DNA from: Calditrichia bacterium
GTDB taxonomy: Bacteria > Calditrichota > Calditrichia > Calditrichales > Calditrichaceae
Direction of reading: 5' to 3'
DNA length: 56,721 nt
NCBI GenBank assembly: GCA_026983775.1
Contig: JALSTK010000094.1
Location: forward strand, 1 to 56,721
The position numbers were made by a program, and so were the translations under genes. The notes under the pieces are model-generated. The model was not told where the DNA came from, did no database searches, and saw only the letters and a program-made list of their open reading frames with translations. Shown here piece by piece: positions 26,904 through 35,586 of the stretch. The first letter of the stretch is position 1. Every line of letters starts with the position of its first letter.

Positions 26904-28193
26904 CTATTGATATTCCACTTCCAAAAAATCGGGATGCAACCGATAATCCCCAAAGCCGGTCACATCGATGAATAAAAACGTTTTCCTGAGATTATAGTAA
27001 CGCCAAATGACATAGGGCTTTGTCCCCATTTCAAAAGGGTGACGTTCCACATCATCCGGAAATCCGAATTTTATGAGAATGCGTCCCCGGTCGGTTTGCC
27101 AACCTTGTTGCCCCATGACCTTGAATTCCCGGTTGGCATAATTTACTCTTTTAAAATATTCATTTTTCAACTCATTCCGGGCTGTGGCCGGATCAGGATC
27201 CCGTTCTTTCCAAAAACGTTTGAAAAAGGCCTGCTTCTCTTTGAGAGGTGCTTTTAAATATTTTTTCAGTGAGTCGGAGCTCAAAATGTAGGTCATTTCT
27301 TTCAGGGCCAGGTCGATATCCGCAATCGTATTGGGAACATCCGTCCAATAAAATGAAAAATTCTGAAGTTGCTTTATCTTGTTTTTACCCGAACTAACCG
27401 TGACCTCCAGGGTATATTCGCTTCTGTTAAATCGCTCCTTGCGGATATCGAGGACAAAAGTATTATACCTGGCCGGGGCGGTGCGGGTGATCGTCGTATC
27501 CAGGTCAGATTTCTTGGATTTAGAACTCATTGAATAGTGCACCTGCAACGGTTGCAGTGTATCTTGAGTAAACACATCGAATAAAACAAAAAAATGGCCG
27601 GAACGGACATTAAAATTATTACCGAACGTAGGCGTGAAGCTAAGGACATGACCGCTACTGTCCCTCTGCAGGTCATGAGCAAAAATAATTTTACTCATGG
27701 CAATCTTTTTATGGATAAAATCATCGATTTTAATACTTACTTTACGTTGAGCACTCTTATTTGAAATCAGGTCATTCGATCTTCCGAGTATTTTGTATTT
27801 TCCCGGATTCAGAAAAAAATCATTTTTAATAATTAACTTTTCTTTCCTGCTGTTGGTAAGATCGAAATTGGGCACATGTATTTTTTTATGAACCGTCTTA
27901 CTGCGGACAACCCGATTATTTTTATCATAGATTGCGATGATAAATTCGAGATCCGCATCATAACCGCTGGTATCGCTACGAACGAACATCAGATCGTCAT
28001 ACAGAAACTGGGCCCTTGTATAGAAATGGACCTGCTTTGAATGCTCGTCAAAACGCTGATTAAGTGCCAATTTAAAAAACGGAATACCGATACCGCTCTC
28101 TTTGGCATATTCCCTGTATTGGGCATGCGCCGATTGAAGAAGGATCCCTATGCCTACGATTACACAGACCCCTAATACGTTAACTTTTTTCAT
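26904..28193 (-). CDS. exported GWxTD-domain protein
   Basis: A 429-residue protein with a signal peptide (VLGVCVIVGIGILLQSAHAQ). The central part is beta-rich; the C-terminal ~110 residues form the GWxTD domain, including FFKRFWKERDPDPATARNEL and the signature GWQTDRGRILIKFGFPDDVE near residue 365. The domain is found in FCB-group, Gemmatimonadota and Acidobacteriota genomes and has no proven function; members are exported envelope proteins. It follows rimO by 17 bp in an ftsY-rimO-GWxTD leftward set. Confidence 0.82.
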   Translation of the reverse strand: MKKVNVLGVCVIVGIGILLQSAHAQYREYAKESGIGIPFFKLALNQRFDEHSKQVHFYTRAQFLYDDLMFVRSDTSGYDADLEFIIAIYDKNNRVVRSKTVHKKIHVPNFDLTNSRKEKLIIKNDFFLNPGKYKILGRSNDLISNKSAQRKVSIKIDDFIHKKIAMSKIIFAHDLQRDSSGHVLSFTPTFGNNFNVRSGHFFVLFDVFTQDTLQPLQVHYSMSSKSKKSDLDTTITRTAPARYNTFVLDIRKERFNRSEYTLEVTVSSGKNKIKQLQNFSFYWTDVPNTIADIDLALKEMTYILSSDSLKKYLKAPLKEKQAFFKRFWKERDPDPATARNELKNEYFKRVNYANREFKVMGQQGWQTDRGRILIKFGFPDDVERHPFEMGTKPYVIWRYYNLRKTFLFIDVTGFGDYRLHPDFLEVEYQ

Positions 28194-28210
28194 ATAGGCA
28201 CCTTTTATTC

Positions 28211-29512
28211 TTATACAATTTTACCGTACAGTTCATACTCACTGGCCTCTTCGATCTTTACTTCCAGCAAGGAACCGTTGGCTATCCTTTTGCCATTTCC
28301 AAGATCAGAAATGATGACTTCGTTATCAATCTCAGGGGCATCTCTGTATGTTCTTCCGATGCAGGTACCGGAATCGGCCTGGAATTCATCGATTATAACC
28401 TCTATTTTGCGATTAATGAACTGTTTATTTTTAGTAATTGAAATATTTTGCTGTAATTCCATGATCTTTTCCTGCCGTTCCAGAGCCACACGGGGTTCAA
28501 CCTTACCCGGAAGTGCATAAGCAGCCGTATTTTCCTCATCGGAATACACAAAGGTTCCCAGCCTGTCAAACTTTATATCCTTGACGAAATCATAAAGTTC
28601 CTGAAAGTCCTCTTCTGTCTCCCCGGGATGGCCTAAAATCAAGGTGGTGCGCAAGGCAACTTCCGGAATTTCTTCCCGAAAACGCCTTAATAAATCCAAT
28701 AATGATTTTCTGGTGTCACCCCGACGCATACGGTGCAGCATGGCATCGCTGATATGTTGAATCGGTATGTCGATATAGGGTAAGACCTTAGGATGGTTTT
28801 TCATTAAGTCGAGGATATCCAGGGGGAAATTGGTCGGGTACCAATAAAGTAAGCGAATCCACCTTAAGCCGGGAATGTCCGCCAACCGGCGGGTTAATTC
28901 CGTTATTGCGGAGCGGCCGTAAATATCGCGACCATAATAGGATGTATCCTGGGAGATGAGAATGAGTTCTTTGGCCCCGTTTTCGGCCAGTTTTTGCGCT
29001 TCATCAATCAGGCTTTCCATGCTTCGGCTGCGGTGTTTTCCGCGAATGGCCGGAATTGCACAAAAAGCGCAATTATGATTACAACCCTCGGATATTTTTA
29101 AATAGGCATAGTGCCGTGGTGTGGAGACCTTCCGCAACCTATACAGGTTATCCAGGGCAGCATGTTTCTTGCCCAGGCTATTTAGAATCGAAGCGTAATC
29201 TTCCGTGCCGAAAATGGCATCGACTTCGGGGATTTCCTTTTCGATATCCTGGCGGTAACGCTGGCTTAAACATCCGGCTACGAATACCTTTTTAGCCGGG
29301 TCTTCTTCTTTCAGTTTCAAAGCTTCGAAAATGGCTTGTAAAGATTCTTCTTTGGCATCCTGGATAAAACCGCAGGTATTTATAATCAGAACATCCGCTT
29401 CCTGTGGTCGTTCGATCAATTCAAAACGGTTATACGCCAGTTGTCCCATCAATACTTCGGAATCGACTACATTTTTGGAACAACCCAGGGTGGTTACGTG
29501 TATTTTTTTCAT
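28211..29512 (-). CDS. rimO: ribosomal protein S12 methylthiotransferase RimO
   Basis: A 433-residue radical-SAM enzyme that adds a methylthio group to an aspartate of ribosomal protein S12. It has the N-terminal UPF0004 cluster cysteines (TLGCSKNVVDSE, NTCGFIQDAKEES, VAGCLSQRY), the radical-SAM motif CNHNCAFCAIPAIRGKHRSR near 142, and a C-terminal TRAM domain. The S12-type signature (IRGKHRSRS) separates it from MiaB. It overlaps ftsY by 4 bp. Confidence 0.95.
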   Translation of the reverse strand: MKKIHVTTLGCSKNVVDSEVLMGQLAYNRFELIERPQEADVLIINTCGFIQDAKEESLQAIFEALKLKEEDPAKKVFVAGCLSQRYRQDIEKEIPEVDAIFGTEDYASILNSLGKKHAALDNLYRLRKVSTPRHYAYLKISEGCNHNCAFCAIPAIRGKHRSRSMESLIDEAQKLAENGAKELILISQDTSYYGRDIYGRSAITELTRRLADIPGLRWIRLLYWYPTNFPLDILDLMKNHPKVLPYIDIPIQHISDAMLHRMRRGDTRKSLLDLLRRFREEIPEVALRTTLILGHPGETEEDFQELYDFVKDIKFDRLGTFVYSDEENTAAYALPGKVEPRVALERQEKIMELQQNISITKNKQFINRKIEVIIDEFQADSGTCIGRTYRDAPEIDNEVIISDLGNGKRIANGSLLEVKIEEASEYELYGKIV

Positions 29513-30417
29513 GGTTCCGGGAATAGCCCCTCCACAAATTCTTTGGGATCGAATAGTTCCATGTCTTCTTTTTGCTCACCTAACCCGATATATTTGACGG
29601 GAATTCCCAATTCCCGCTTCACGGAAAGCACCACACCACCGCGTGCCGTGCCGTCCAGTTTGGTCAGGAATATGGAATCTACCTCTGCCGCTTTAACAAA
29701 TTCTTTGGCCTGACTGATGGCATTTTGTCCGTTTCCGGCATCGAGCACTAAAACGACCTCGTGCGGGGCACCCTCCATCCGACTTTCAATAACCTTACGA
29801 ATCTTGTTTAATTCGGTCATTAAATTTACTTTGGTATGAAGGCGGCCGGCCGTATCGATGATCAGATAGTCTGCTTGCCGCGCCCTGGCGGCTGTCAACG
29901 CATCGAAAACAACCGCGCCGGGGTCGGATAGAGGTTGATGCTTTATGACAGGACAACCGATCCGCTCTCCCCAAATGGACAATTGTTCGATAGCCGCAGC
30001 CCGGAAGGTATCGGCAGCGGCCAGAAGAACCTGTTTGCCCTGATTCTTATAATGATAGGCTAATTTTGCAATGGAGGTTGTCTTACCGGTACCATTCACA
30101 CCCACAACCAGAATAACATAAGGCTTTGCTTCTACCTCTTTCTCCCGGGGCGCGATCATCAAACGACTCACTTCATCTTTGATGATGGCGTTTAGTTCTT
30201 CGGAATTGTTAAATTTTTCTTTGCGGATCCGAATTCTGATCTTGTCCAGTAAATATAAAGTCGTATCCACACCCACATCACCGGAAATAAAAATTTCTTC
30301 CAGTTCATCCAACAAATTTTCATCAACTTTTTTTCTGCCGGAAACCAGACGTGTAATTTTGGAAAAGACCCCTTCCCTTGTTTTTTGTAATCCGAATTTT
30401 GTTTTACCGAAGGCCAT
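29509..30417 (-). CDS. ftsY: signal recognition particle receptor FtsY
   Basis: A 302-residue SRP GTPase that docks ribosome-SRP complexes at the membrane. It shows the N domain (about 1-90), G1 VVGVNGTGKTTSIAKLAYH near 105, the DTFRAAAIEQL insertion-box region, G3 DTAGRLHTKVNLM near 187 and TKLDGTARGGVVLSV near 249. The acidic A domain is absent, giving a short Gram-positive-like form. It opens the ftsY-rimO-GWxTD transcript. Confidence 0.95.
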   Translation of the reverse strand: MAFGKTKFGLQKTREGVFSKITRLVSGRKKVDENLLDELEEIFISGDVGVDTTLYLLDKIRIRIRKEKFNNSEELNAIIKDEVSRLMIAPREKEVEAKPYVILVVGVNGTGKTTSIAKLAYHYKNQGKQVLLAAADTFRAAAIEQLSIWGERIGCPVIKHQPLSDPGAVVFDALTAARARQADYLIIDTAGRLHTKVNLMTELNKIRKVIESRMEGAPHEVVLVLDAGNGQNAISQAKEFVKAAEVDSIFLTKLDGTARGGVVLSVKRELGIPVKYIGLGEQKEDMELFDPKEFVEGLFPEP

Positions 30418-30477
30418 TTATTTTTTACTCCTTTCATTATCCTGTTCCAAAATACGACACAAAGGGAATAGGTTCAA

Positions 30478-31431
30478 CTAATTGCCCCTAAAATTAGGGT
30501 AATCAAAATTAAATCGAAGTTTAAAATAGCGGCGGGTGGAGTAAAAGCCTATAACCATTAAAATAAAATATAAGGGCCACTTCAAACACATAATCAGGGC
30601 AAAAAAGAGAATGGTAAATTTTGTAGCCCGTACCGCGCTCTGTATGGTGCGCTTCCACAGAGTTGCCGAGATAAAAGGAGCGGCCAGGGTAAGGATAAGC
30701 AGGGCTGTCCAATCTTTTAAAACTATGGCGGAAATAACACTCGCCATATAAAACATAAAAGCCAGTATTAAAAGTTTCTCTATCCCTAAGATGACCGCAA
30801 AGGTATTCTTATGACTTCGTCGATCACCATCCGCATCCGGCAAGGTTGTGTAAAAATAGAGAGCCGTATTGAGAAAAAAATATGGGAAGGCGTCGTAGAC
30901 CAGTGCCCAGGAGGCATCCTGCACGGCTACCCAACCGATGGCAAAAGCCAACCAGCCCATCAAACCGTTGGCAATCAGGCTGGGCAAGGGATGATCTTTC
31001 ATGATGAACGGCCGGTAATTATACATATAACCGGTCAGTAAAATAAATACGCTGACGAGTAAACCGACCTGAAAAGAGAGTAGAAAGCCTCCCGCTACGG
31101 ATAGAACCAGGAGCACAAGGGTCTCTATTCCCACCTGGAATTTTGACAGATATCCTTCGGAGACAATGAACAACTTTTTATTTTTTAAATCGCTGTCCAC
31201 ATCGGCTATCTGATTGAGCAGAAAACTTGCGCCCATGGCTAAAGCGAAAACAGCGAACAGCTCCAACAGATAAACCGATGCCTTTAAATTCAACGGATCA
31301 TGGGGCAAAATAAGACGCTGTTTGGAGGTTATATAAAATCCGGCCATCAGAGTAGACCAGCCCGGGAAAAAGAGCATGGGACGCAGAACAAAAATATAGT
31401 CGAAACCGGCCAGCAAGCGATTCTTCCCCAT
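30478..31431 (-). CDS. UbiA-family prenyltransferase
   Basis: A 317-residue inner-membrane protein with about eight or nine spans. It carries the two aspartate-rich Mg-prenyl-diphosphate motifs: NQIADVDSDLKNKK near residue 69 and LPDADGDRRSHKNTFAV near 199. Family members prenylate quinone, haem, chlorin or lipid head groups. The first motif (NQxxDxxxD) fits the general family, but the acceptor is not predictable here. The stop of the PHP gene lies 4 bp upstream, so the two are probably cotranscribed. Confidence 0.82.
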   Translation of the reverse strand: MGKNRLLAGFDYIFVLRPMLFFPGWSTLMAGFYITSKQRLILPHDPLNLKASVYLLELFAVFALAMGASFLLNQIADVDSDLKNKKLFIVSEGYLSKFQVGIETLVLLVLSVAGGFLLSFQVGLLVSVFILLTGYMYNYRPFIMKDHPLPSLIANGLMGWLAFAIGWVAVQDASWALVYDAFPYFFLNTALYFYTTLPDADGDRRSHKNTFAVILGIEKLLILAFMFYMASVISAIVLKDWTALLILTLAAPFISATLWKRTIQSAVRATKFTILFFALIMCLKWPLYFILMVIGFYSTRRYFKLRFNFDYPNFRGN

Positions 31432-31435
31432 GGTA

Positions 31436-32488
31436 TTAGTCTCGTATTATCCGGATATGATTCGATAAAATCCAGAGACGGTTTTCTTTGTACACTTCCA
31501 CCCGCGTTATTCCCGGCTTTACTACCGGAAAATCGGCGCTGTCACCATCGGTTCGATTGATCTCCCGGCCGTCTTGAATCAGGATAATCATGGCCTTTTC
31601 GGAAATCCGAACCTTTAAACGCATCCCGGTACAAAAAGGAATGGAATCTCCCATAGTCGCCTGACCATCCTTTTTTTCGACCCAGAATTGAAATGAATTG
31701 GCGGCTCCCATCAGACGATGGGCAACGAAACAGCGTCCTGCTTTCAAGGCTTCGTAAACCCGGCTGAGGTTGACCGAAGCATCCTCTTCCCGATTCAATG
31801 GATTTTTTGTTAAAACATAAGTGCGAATGGTACGGAAAGAAATTTTATAGCGAAAAATTCGAATGGGTATAAAACCGAATAAACGATAAATATGGCCGTG
31901 GGCATCGACCCCACCCACGCCGACTACTTTGCGCACCTGGTTCAATTCATCCCACCGTTCCAGGGTCTGTAATTTCGGCGAGAGGATGGACCTTCTGGGA
32001 TGCAGAGCTCGTAAGTATTTATTCTTATGGGTTAATCCTTCCATCCATTCCGACATATGATTCCACAGCTCCATGCCATCGAAGCATTCGTTATCCCAGA
32101 GGGTCCAGGGATAGGGAGGATATTCCGGCATTACGGAACGTTGTTCAAAAGGATGAGCCATAAAGCCGATTCCACCCTGCTTGCGCACGGCACAAACATA
32201 ATCCTCAGCCGAAACGGTTACATCGATGGGCCGACTGATATTAAAAGCAAGATAGTGATTCTTATCTTCCCGGTCATTCAGTTCCGATCCGATTCCCACC
32301 AGAACCCTGCCATACCATCCTTCCAGCCCGTCCAGCCTGGGCTGCAATGTATTATGATCGGTCATCAGCATATAATCGATATCCAGTTCATTGGCAATGG
32401 CTGCGATTTCAGGAATCGACTTGGAACCGTCACTGTAGGTGGAATGAATATGGATCACACCCGAATATGTGAAATACTTTTGCTCCAT
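31436..32488 (-). CDS. PHP-domain metal-dependent phosphoesterase
   Basis: A 350-residue protein with an N-terminal PHP domain: IHIHSTYSDGSKSIPEIAAI (motif I), MLMTDHNTLQP (motif II), GFMAHPFEQRS (motif III) and GGVDAHGHIYR (motif IV) supply the expected metal-binding His/Asp set. The last ~90 residues form a beta-rich extension seen in PHP proteins annotated as CehA/McbA-like. It probably hydrolyses a phosphoester; the substrate is unknown. It is cotranscribed with the UbiA-type gene. Confidence 0.8.
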   Translation of the reverse strand: MEQKYFTYSGVIHIHSTYSDGSKSIPEIAAIANELDIDYMLMTDHNTLQPRLDGLEGWYGRVLVGIGSELNDREDKNHYLAFNISRPIDVTVSAEDYVCAVRKQGGIGFMAHPFEQRSVMPEYPPYPWTLWDNECFDGMELWNHMSEWMEGLTHKNKYLRALHPRRSILSPKLQTLERWDELNQVRKVVGVGGVDAHGHIYRLFGFIPIRIFRYKISFRTIRTYVLTKNPLNREEDASVNLSRVYEALKAGRCFVAHRLMGAANSFQFWVEKKDGQATMGDSIPFCTGMRLKVRISEKAMIILIQDGREINRTDGDSADFPVVKPGITRVEVYKENRLWILSNHIRIIRD

Positions 32489-32588
32489 ATAACCTCACTG
32501 TACCCGACTCATTTTAATAAACATCCCGATTGAAAACAATGAACATGTGCTGTACCTGCTATTGCAGCGGAGTAAACTCGTACAGAAG

Positions 32589-32984
32589 CTACCGGATCGA
32601 TAAAATAAGATTGGCGATCAGAATACCGGCTCCGTCTGCCAGCAAATCCTTTAACGAAAAATGGTTTCCCTTTTGCGTGGCATCATACGTTTCTTTACCG
32701 ATACCTACCGTTAGTGTGAAGCCTCCGGCAAATATCCTGGACTTTTTAAAAGTGAAATCATTTCGTTGCAGGGTCTTGCTTGCCGCAACCGTGAGCATCA
32801 TACTACCCAGCAGATGCAGCCCTTTATCCGTGCCGAACCAATCATCCCGAGCCATTTTTACATGTGTTGAGTCTTTTTCATTTACAGAACCCGCTAATGT
32901 AGCGCCGAATCGACTTTGGGCGGCAAGTTTTGATGTAATCAATCCCAGAAGTACCATAATTATGATTAATTTAAAAGACGACAT
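32589..32984 (-). CDS. YfiM/DUF2279-like envelope protein
   Basis: A 131-residue exported protein (signal ending KLAAQS) with the features of the YfiM-like group: TDKGLHLLGSMMLTVAASK, then GIGKETYDATQKGNHFSLKD followed by LLADGAGILIANLIL. The conserved GKE...D...KDLLAD pattern is shared with VanZ-like and DUF2279 proteins. Function unknown. It overlaps the 3' end of the preceding DUF5683 gene by 14 bp, so the two are coupled. Confidence 0.65.
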   Translation of the reverse strand: MSSFKLIIIMVLLGLITSKLAAQSRFGATLAGSVNEKDSTHVKMARDDWFGTDKGLHLLGSMMLTVAASKTLQRNDFTFKKSRIFAGGFTLTVGIGKETYDATQKGNHFSLKDLLADGAGILIANLILSIR

Positions 32985-33720
32985 AGGCCCGAATACCCAG
33001 ATATGATTTGCCCCAATCAGGATGCACGGTTAAACGCATGGCCTGATCGAATTTAAATAAATAAGCTCCGGCATAAGCATCGGCTAAAGTTAGCAGATAG
33101 GCAGCGCCAAAATACCAGCTGAATTTCGAATACTCTTCCCTGAAACGGGTTTGCCCCGTATCACGATACTTACGGTCGGCCTGATGCGCTCTGTAAAACA
33201 GATAGCCGTCGACCGCCAGATAACCGGCAGCTTTCCAGTAGGCTCTATCATAGACCTGTCCCCAGCCCGGTAAAATGGCCGAACGTAATACGGCTCCCCA
33301 GGGGGATTTTAAGGGGCGATTATTCAATAATCCGCCCTGCCAACCCCGGGGTTTCTCGTGAATTGCCGCGTCGCTCACATCCAGAAGATTAATAAGATAG
33401 AGAAAACCGGCCACACTGAGATTGGTTTTGAATAATTGATAATGGTATTCGGAACCGTTCTTCTTATAGTACCAGTAATGGAAAACAGTTCGATAGTAAA
33501 AAGTAGCAGACGTTGCATAGAGCAGCGCCCCCTGTGTCAACCGCTCCTGATAGATCTGTCCCCAGCCCGGTAAAATCAGGGAACGAACGATTGCCCCGCT
33601 CTTCGTTGGCGGCCCGGTGGAATCTACAGCTTGTGAACCGGTTTGAGCCTGAAGAGCACTCGACATCCAAAGAATAATGAAAACAGACAGGGTTCGATAT
33701 GTGGAAGTTAGTCGGGACAA
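32971..33720 (-). CDS. DUF5683-type membrane protein with duplicated motif
   Basis: A 249-residue exported protein with a signal peptide (TLSVFIILWMSSALQAQT). It has two copies of the DUF5683 signature, AIVRSLILPGWGQIYQERL near residue 43 and AVLRSAILPGWGQVYDRAYW near 142, each followed by aromatic hydrophobic helices. DUF5683 proteins are frequent in FCB genomes and lack a known role; the motif resembles that of TM2-like membrane proteins. The duplication suggests an internal fusion of two units. It is followed by the YfiM-like gene. Confidence 0.75.
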   Translation of the reverse strand: MSRLTSTYRTLSVFIILWMSSALQAQTGSQAVDSTGPPTKSGAIVRSLILPGWGQIYQERLTQGALLYATSATFYYRTVFHYWYYKKNGSEYHYQLFKTNLSVAGFLYLINLLDVSDAAIHEKPRGWQGGLLNNRPLKSPWGAVLRSAILPGWGQVYDRAYWKAAGYLAVDGYLFYRAHQADRKYRDTGQTRFREEYSKFSWYFGAAYLLTLADAYAGAYLFKFDQAMRLTVHPDWGKSYLGIRAYVVF

Positions 33721-33748
33721 AATTTTTCCTGTTTATACTGATTCCGAT

Positions 33749-34663
33749 TCAGGCAATTATTTCAAGTGCCGCCGGAACGATCTCTATTTTTAATGATTTG
33801 GAATTCATAGTAAGCAGTTCCCCGTCGGCATGGACAGCAAAGCCCTGTTCCGAAGAAAATTGGATTACCCTGGCTCTTTGTATATCCACTCTGGGATCCT
33901 CCTTATGCCGTCCACGGTATACCTTGATCAGATTAATAAGAATATCTTTAACGGGCATATTCTGGATCAGACACAAGTCGAATGTACCATCATCCATTTT
34001 AGCATCCGGAGTCAAATAAAAACCTCCCCCTAAAGAAGTCCCGTTGCCCACGGTAACCATAAAAAAATCCCGGATGGTTTGTTTGCCGTCAATGGCAACC
34101 TTAATCAAATGGGGCCGATACGATAAAAGTGTTTTCAGCACCGAATACAGATAAACGGCATTCCCCTTCAAATGCCTCACGCGATTGCTGGTGTTCACCA
34201 CGTGTGCATCAAAACCAATGCCCACTCCATTATGAAAATAACGTTCATTGGCCTTACCGAGATCAATCGTCCGTCTATGATTCTGCATGAGCAGTCTGAA
34301 CGCTTTGCCGGTCTGAAAGGGTATATGAACCGCCCGTACAAAATCATTACCTGTTCCGACCGGAATTATTCCCAGAGGTTTGTGAGTGCCGTAAATCCCG
34401 TTTACAACTTCGTTTAACGTACCGTCCCCGCCCACGCAAACAATAATATCGTAGTGTTTGGCAGCATCCTGCGCCAGCTCGGCCGCATGCCAGGGACGTT
34501 CGGTATAAACCACCTCACACTGCAGCTTTTCGTGCCGGATCAGAGACTCTACCTCTTTGCCGACCGCCTGACCTCTACCCCGTCCGGAAACAGGATTTAC
34601 AACGAAAAAATATTTAGGCAATTTTTGTATACTCCTAAGCCATGGCGATGCAATCCACTTCAA
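33749..34663 (-). CDS. diacylglycerol/lipid kinase (YegS/DgkB type)
   Basis: A 304-residue cytoplasmic or peripheral kinase that phosphorylates diacylglycerol or a related lipid. It shows FFVVNPVSGRGRGQAVGKEV, the nucleotide loop VCVGGDGTLNEVVNGIYG near 78, GIIPVGTGNDFVRAVHIP, and the C-terminal domain with DGTFDLCLIQNMP and FAVHADGELL. The ATG at 34663 overlaps ridA by 29 bp; a downstream TTG at 34621 would remove the overlap, so the start is uncertain by 14 codons. Confidence 0.9.
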   Translation of the reverse strand: MKWIASPWLRSIQKLPKYFFVVNPVSGRGRGQAVGKEVESLIRHEKLQCEVVYTERPWHAAELAQDAAKHYDIIVCVGGDGTLNEVVNGIYGTHKPLGIIPVGTGNDFVRAVHIPFQTGKAFRLLMQNHRRTIDLGKANERYFHNGVGIGFDAHVVNTSNRVRHLKGNAVYLYSVLKTLLSYRPHLIKVAIDGKQTIRDFFMVTVGNGTSLGGGFYLTPDAKMDDGTFDLCLIQNMPVKDILINLIKVYRGRHKEDPRVDIQRARVIQFSSEQGFAVHADGELLTMNSKSLKIEIVPAALEIIA

Positions 34664-35015
34664 TCAGAACATTTTTAGGCAGTTTACTGACTTCGACCGT
34701 AGAGCGTGCCGGTAGGGCTTTTCCGAAATATTCAGCGTAAATTTCATTCACAGCAGAAAAATCGGCCAGATTTTGCAGGTAAATGGTTGTTTTCACCACA
34801 TTATCCAGGCTGCTTTGGGCGGCTTCCAAAACCGCCTTTAAATTTTCAAAAACCTGCCGGGCCTGCTCTACGACTCCGCCTTCAACCATTTGATTGGTTG
34901 CGGGCTGAATAGCGATCTGACCGGAGGTAAAAATGAAAGACCCGGCACGTACGGCCTGTGAGTAGGGTCCTATAGGTTGGGGAGCCTGTTCGGTTTTAAT
35001 GAATTCCGCTTTCAT
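34635..35015 (-). CDS. ridA: RidA family enamine/imine deaminase
   Basis: A 126-residue trimeric enzyme that hydrolyses reactive 2-aminoacrylate and related imines released by PLP enzymes. It shows APQPIGPYSQAVRAGSFIFT, SGQIAIQPATN, FENLKAVLEAAQSSLDNVV and the active-site arginine in LPARSTVEVSKLPKNVLIEV. An AGGAG-like ribosome-binding site precedes the ATG. It is the last leftward gene before the origin region. Confidence 0.95.
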   Translation of the reverse strand: MKAEFIKTEQAPQPIGPYSQAVRAGSFIFTSGQIAIQPATNQMVEGGVVEQARQVFENLKAVLEAAQSSLDNVVKTTIYLQNLADFSAVNEIYAEYFGKALPARSTVEVSKLPKNVLIEVDCIAMA

Positions 35016-35145
35016 GGTTTACTCCTGCATTATTCATTGTAAAATTTAAAATAGGCACTCACTTGATTTATGTCAAGGAAATGGGTGACGGATGATCGAG
35101 GTACGCCCCTGATTTATCTCATCTATAAAACTTGTGAGCAACCGG

Positions 35146-35560
35146 TTATCCCCAATTCGGCAATCACCTTCTTTGCAAAATATCTTTGGCAATTCGGGAT
35201 TATTTTTCTGAAACGGTTGTTTAACGTGAAACAACAACGAAGTGTGGCCGAAACAAAAAAAAATTGATAAAAATGAATATTTCTTAAAAAAATCTTCTCA
35301 GTTCGCTTGATTTTAAAAGATAGAATATTAAACTAATACAGACAGTTAAGCACGGCTGTGGATAAGTTGTGGATAACTGCCAAATATTCACATTGTACAA
35401 AAACCTGAAAACTCAATTCATTAATACCGTGAAAAGCAATTTAATGGTAACCCGTTAATTTTATTGATATTAACCCGATACTTGATTACTAAAGAGGGAT
35501 GGATACTTTCATCATAAATTTATAATTGTCCTGAACTTAGAATACTTTTTATGTGGATAA
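35146..35560. other. probable replication origin (oriC) with DnaA boxes
   Basis: The 571-bp gap before dnaA holds perfect TGTGGATAA boxes at 35357-35365, 35368-35376 and 35552-35560, and an 8-of-9 box on the opposite strand at 35146-35154 (TTATCCCCA). AT-rich stretches at about 35254-35340 and 35401-35530 could be the unwinding element. Genes to the left mostly run leftward, as expected for an origin here. The 65-codon open frame in this gap is not a gene. Confidence 0.72.
35218..35233. promoter_or_regulatory. parS-like ParB-binding site
   Basis: TGTTTAACGTGAAACA matches the nearly universal parS palindrome TGTTTCACGTGAAACA at 15 of 16 positions. It lies 370 bp before dnaA, where chromosomal parS sites cluster. 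parA/parB are not in this window. Confidence 0.65.
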
Positions 35561-35586
35561 TTCAAATTTTAAGGGTCTGAAAAAAC

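Noticed and set aside
35070-35267. 65-codon rightward open frame in the origin gap
   Set aside because: It overlaps a DnaA box and the parS-like site and has no recognisable content.
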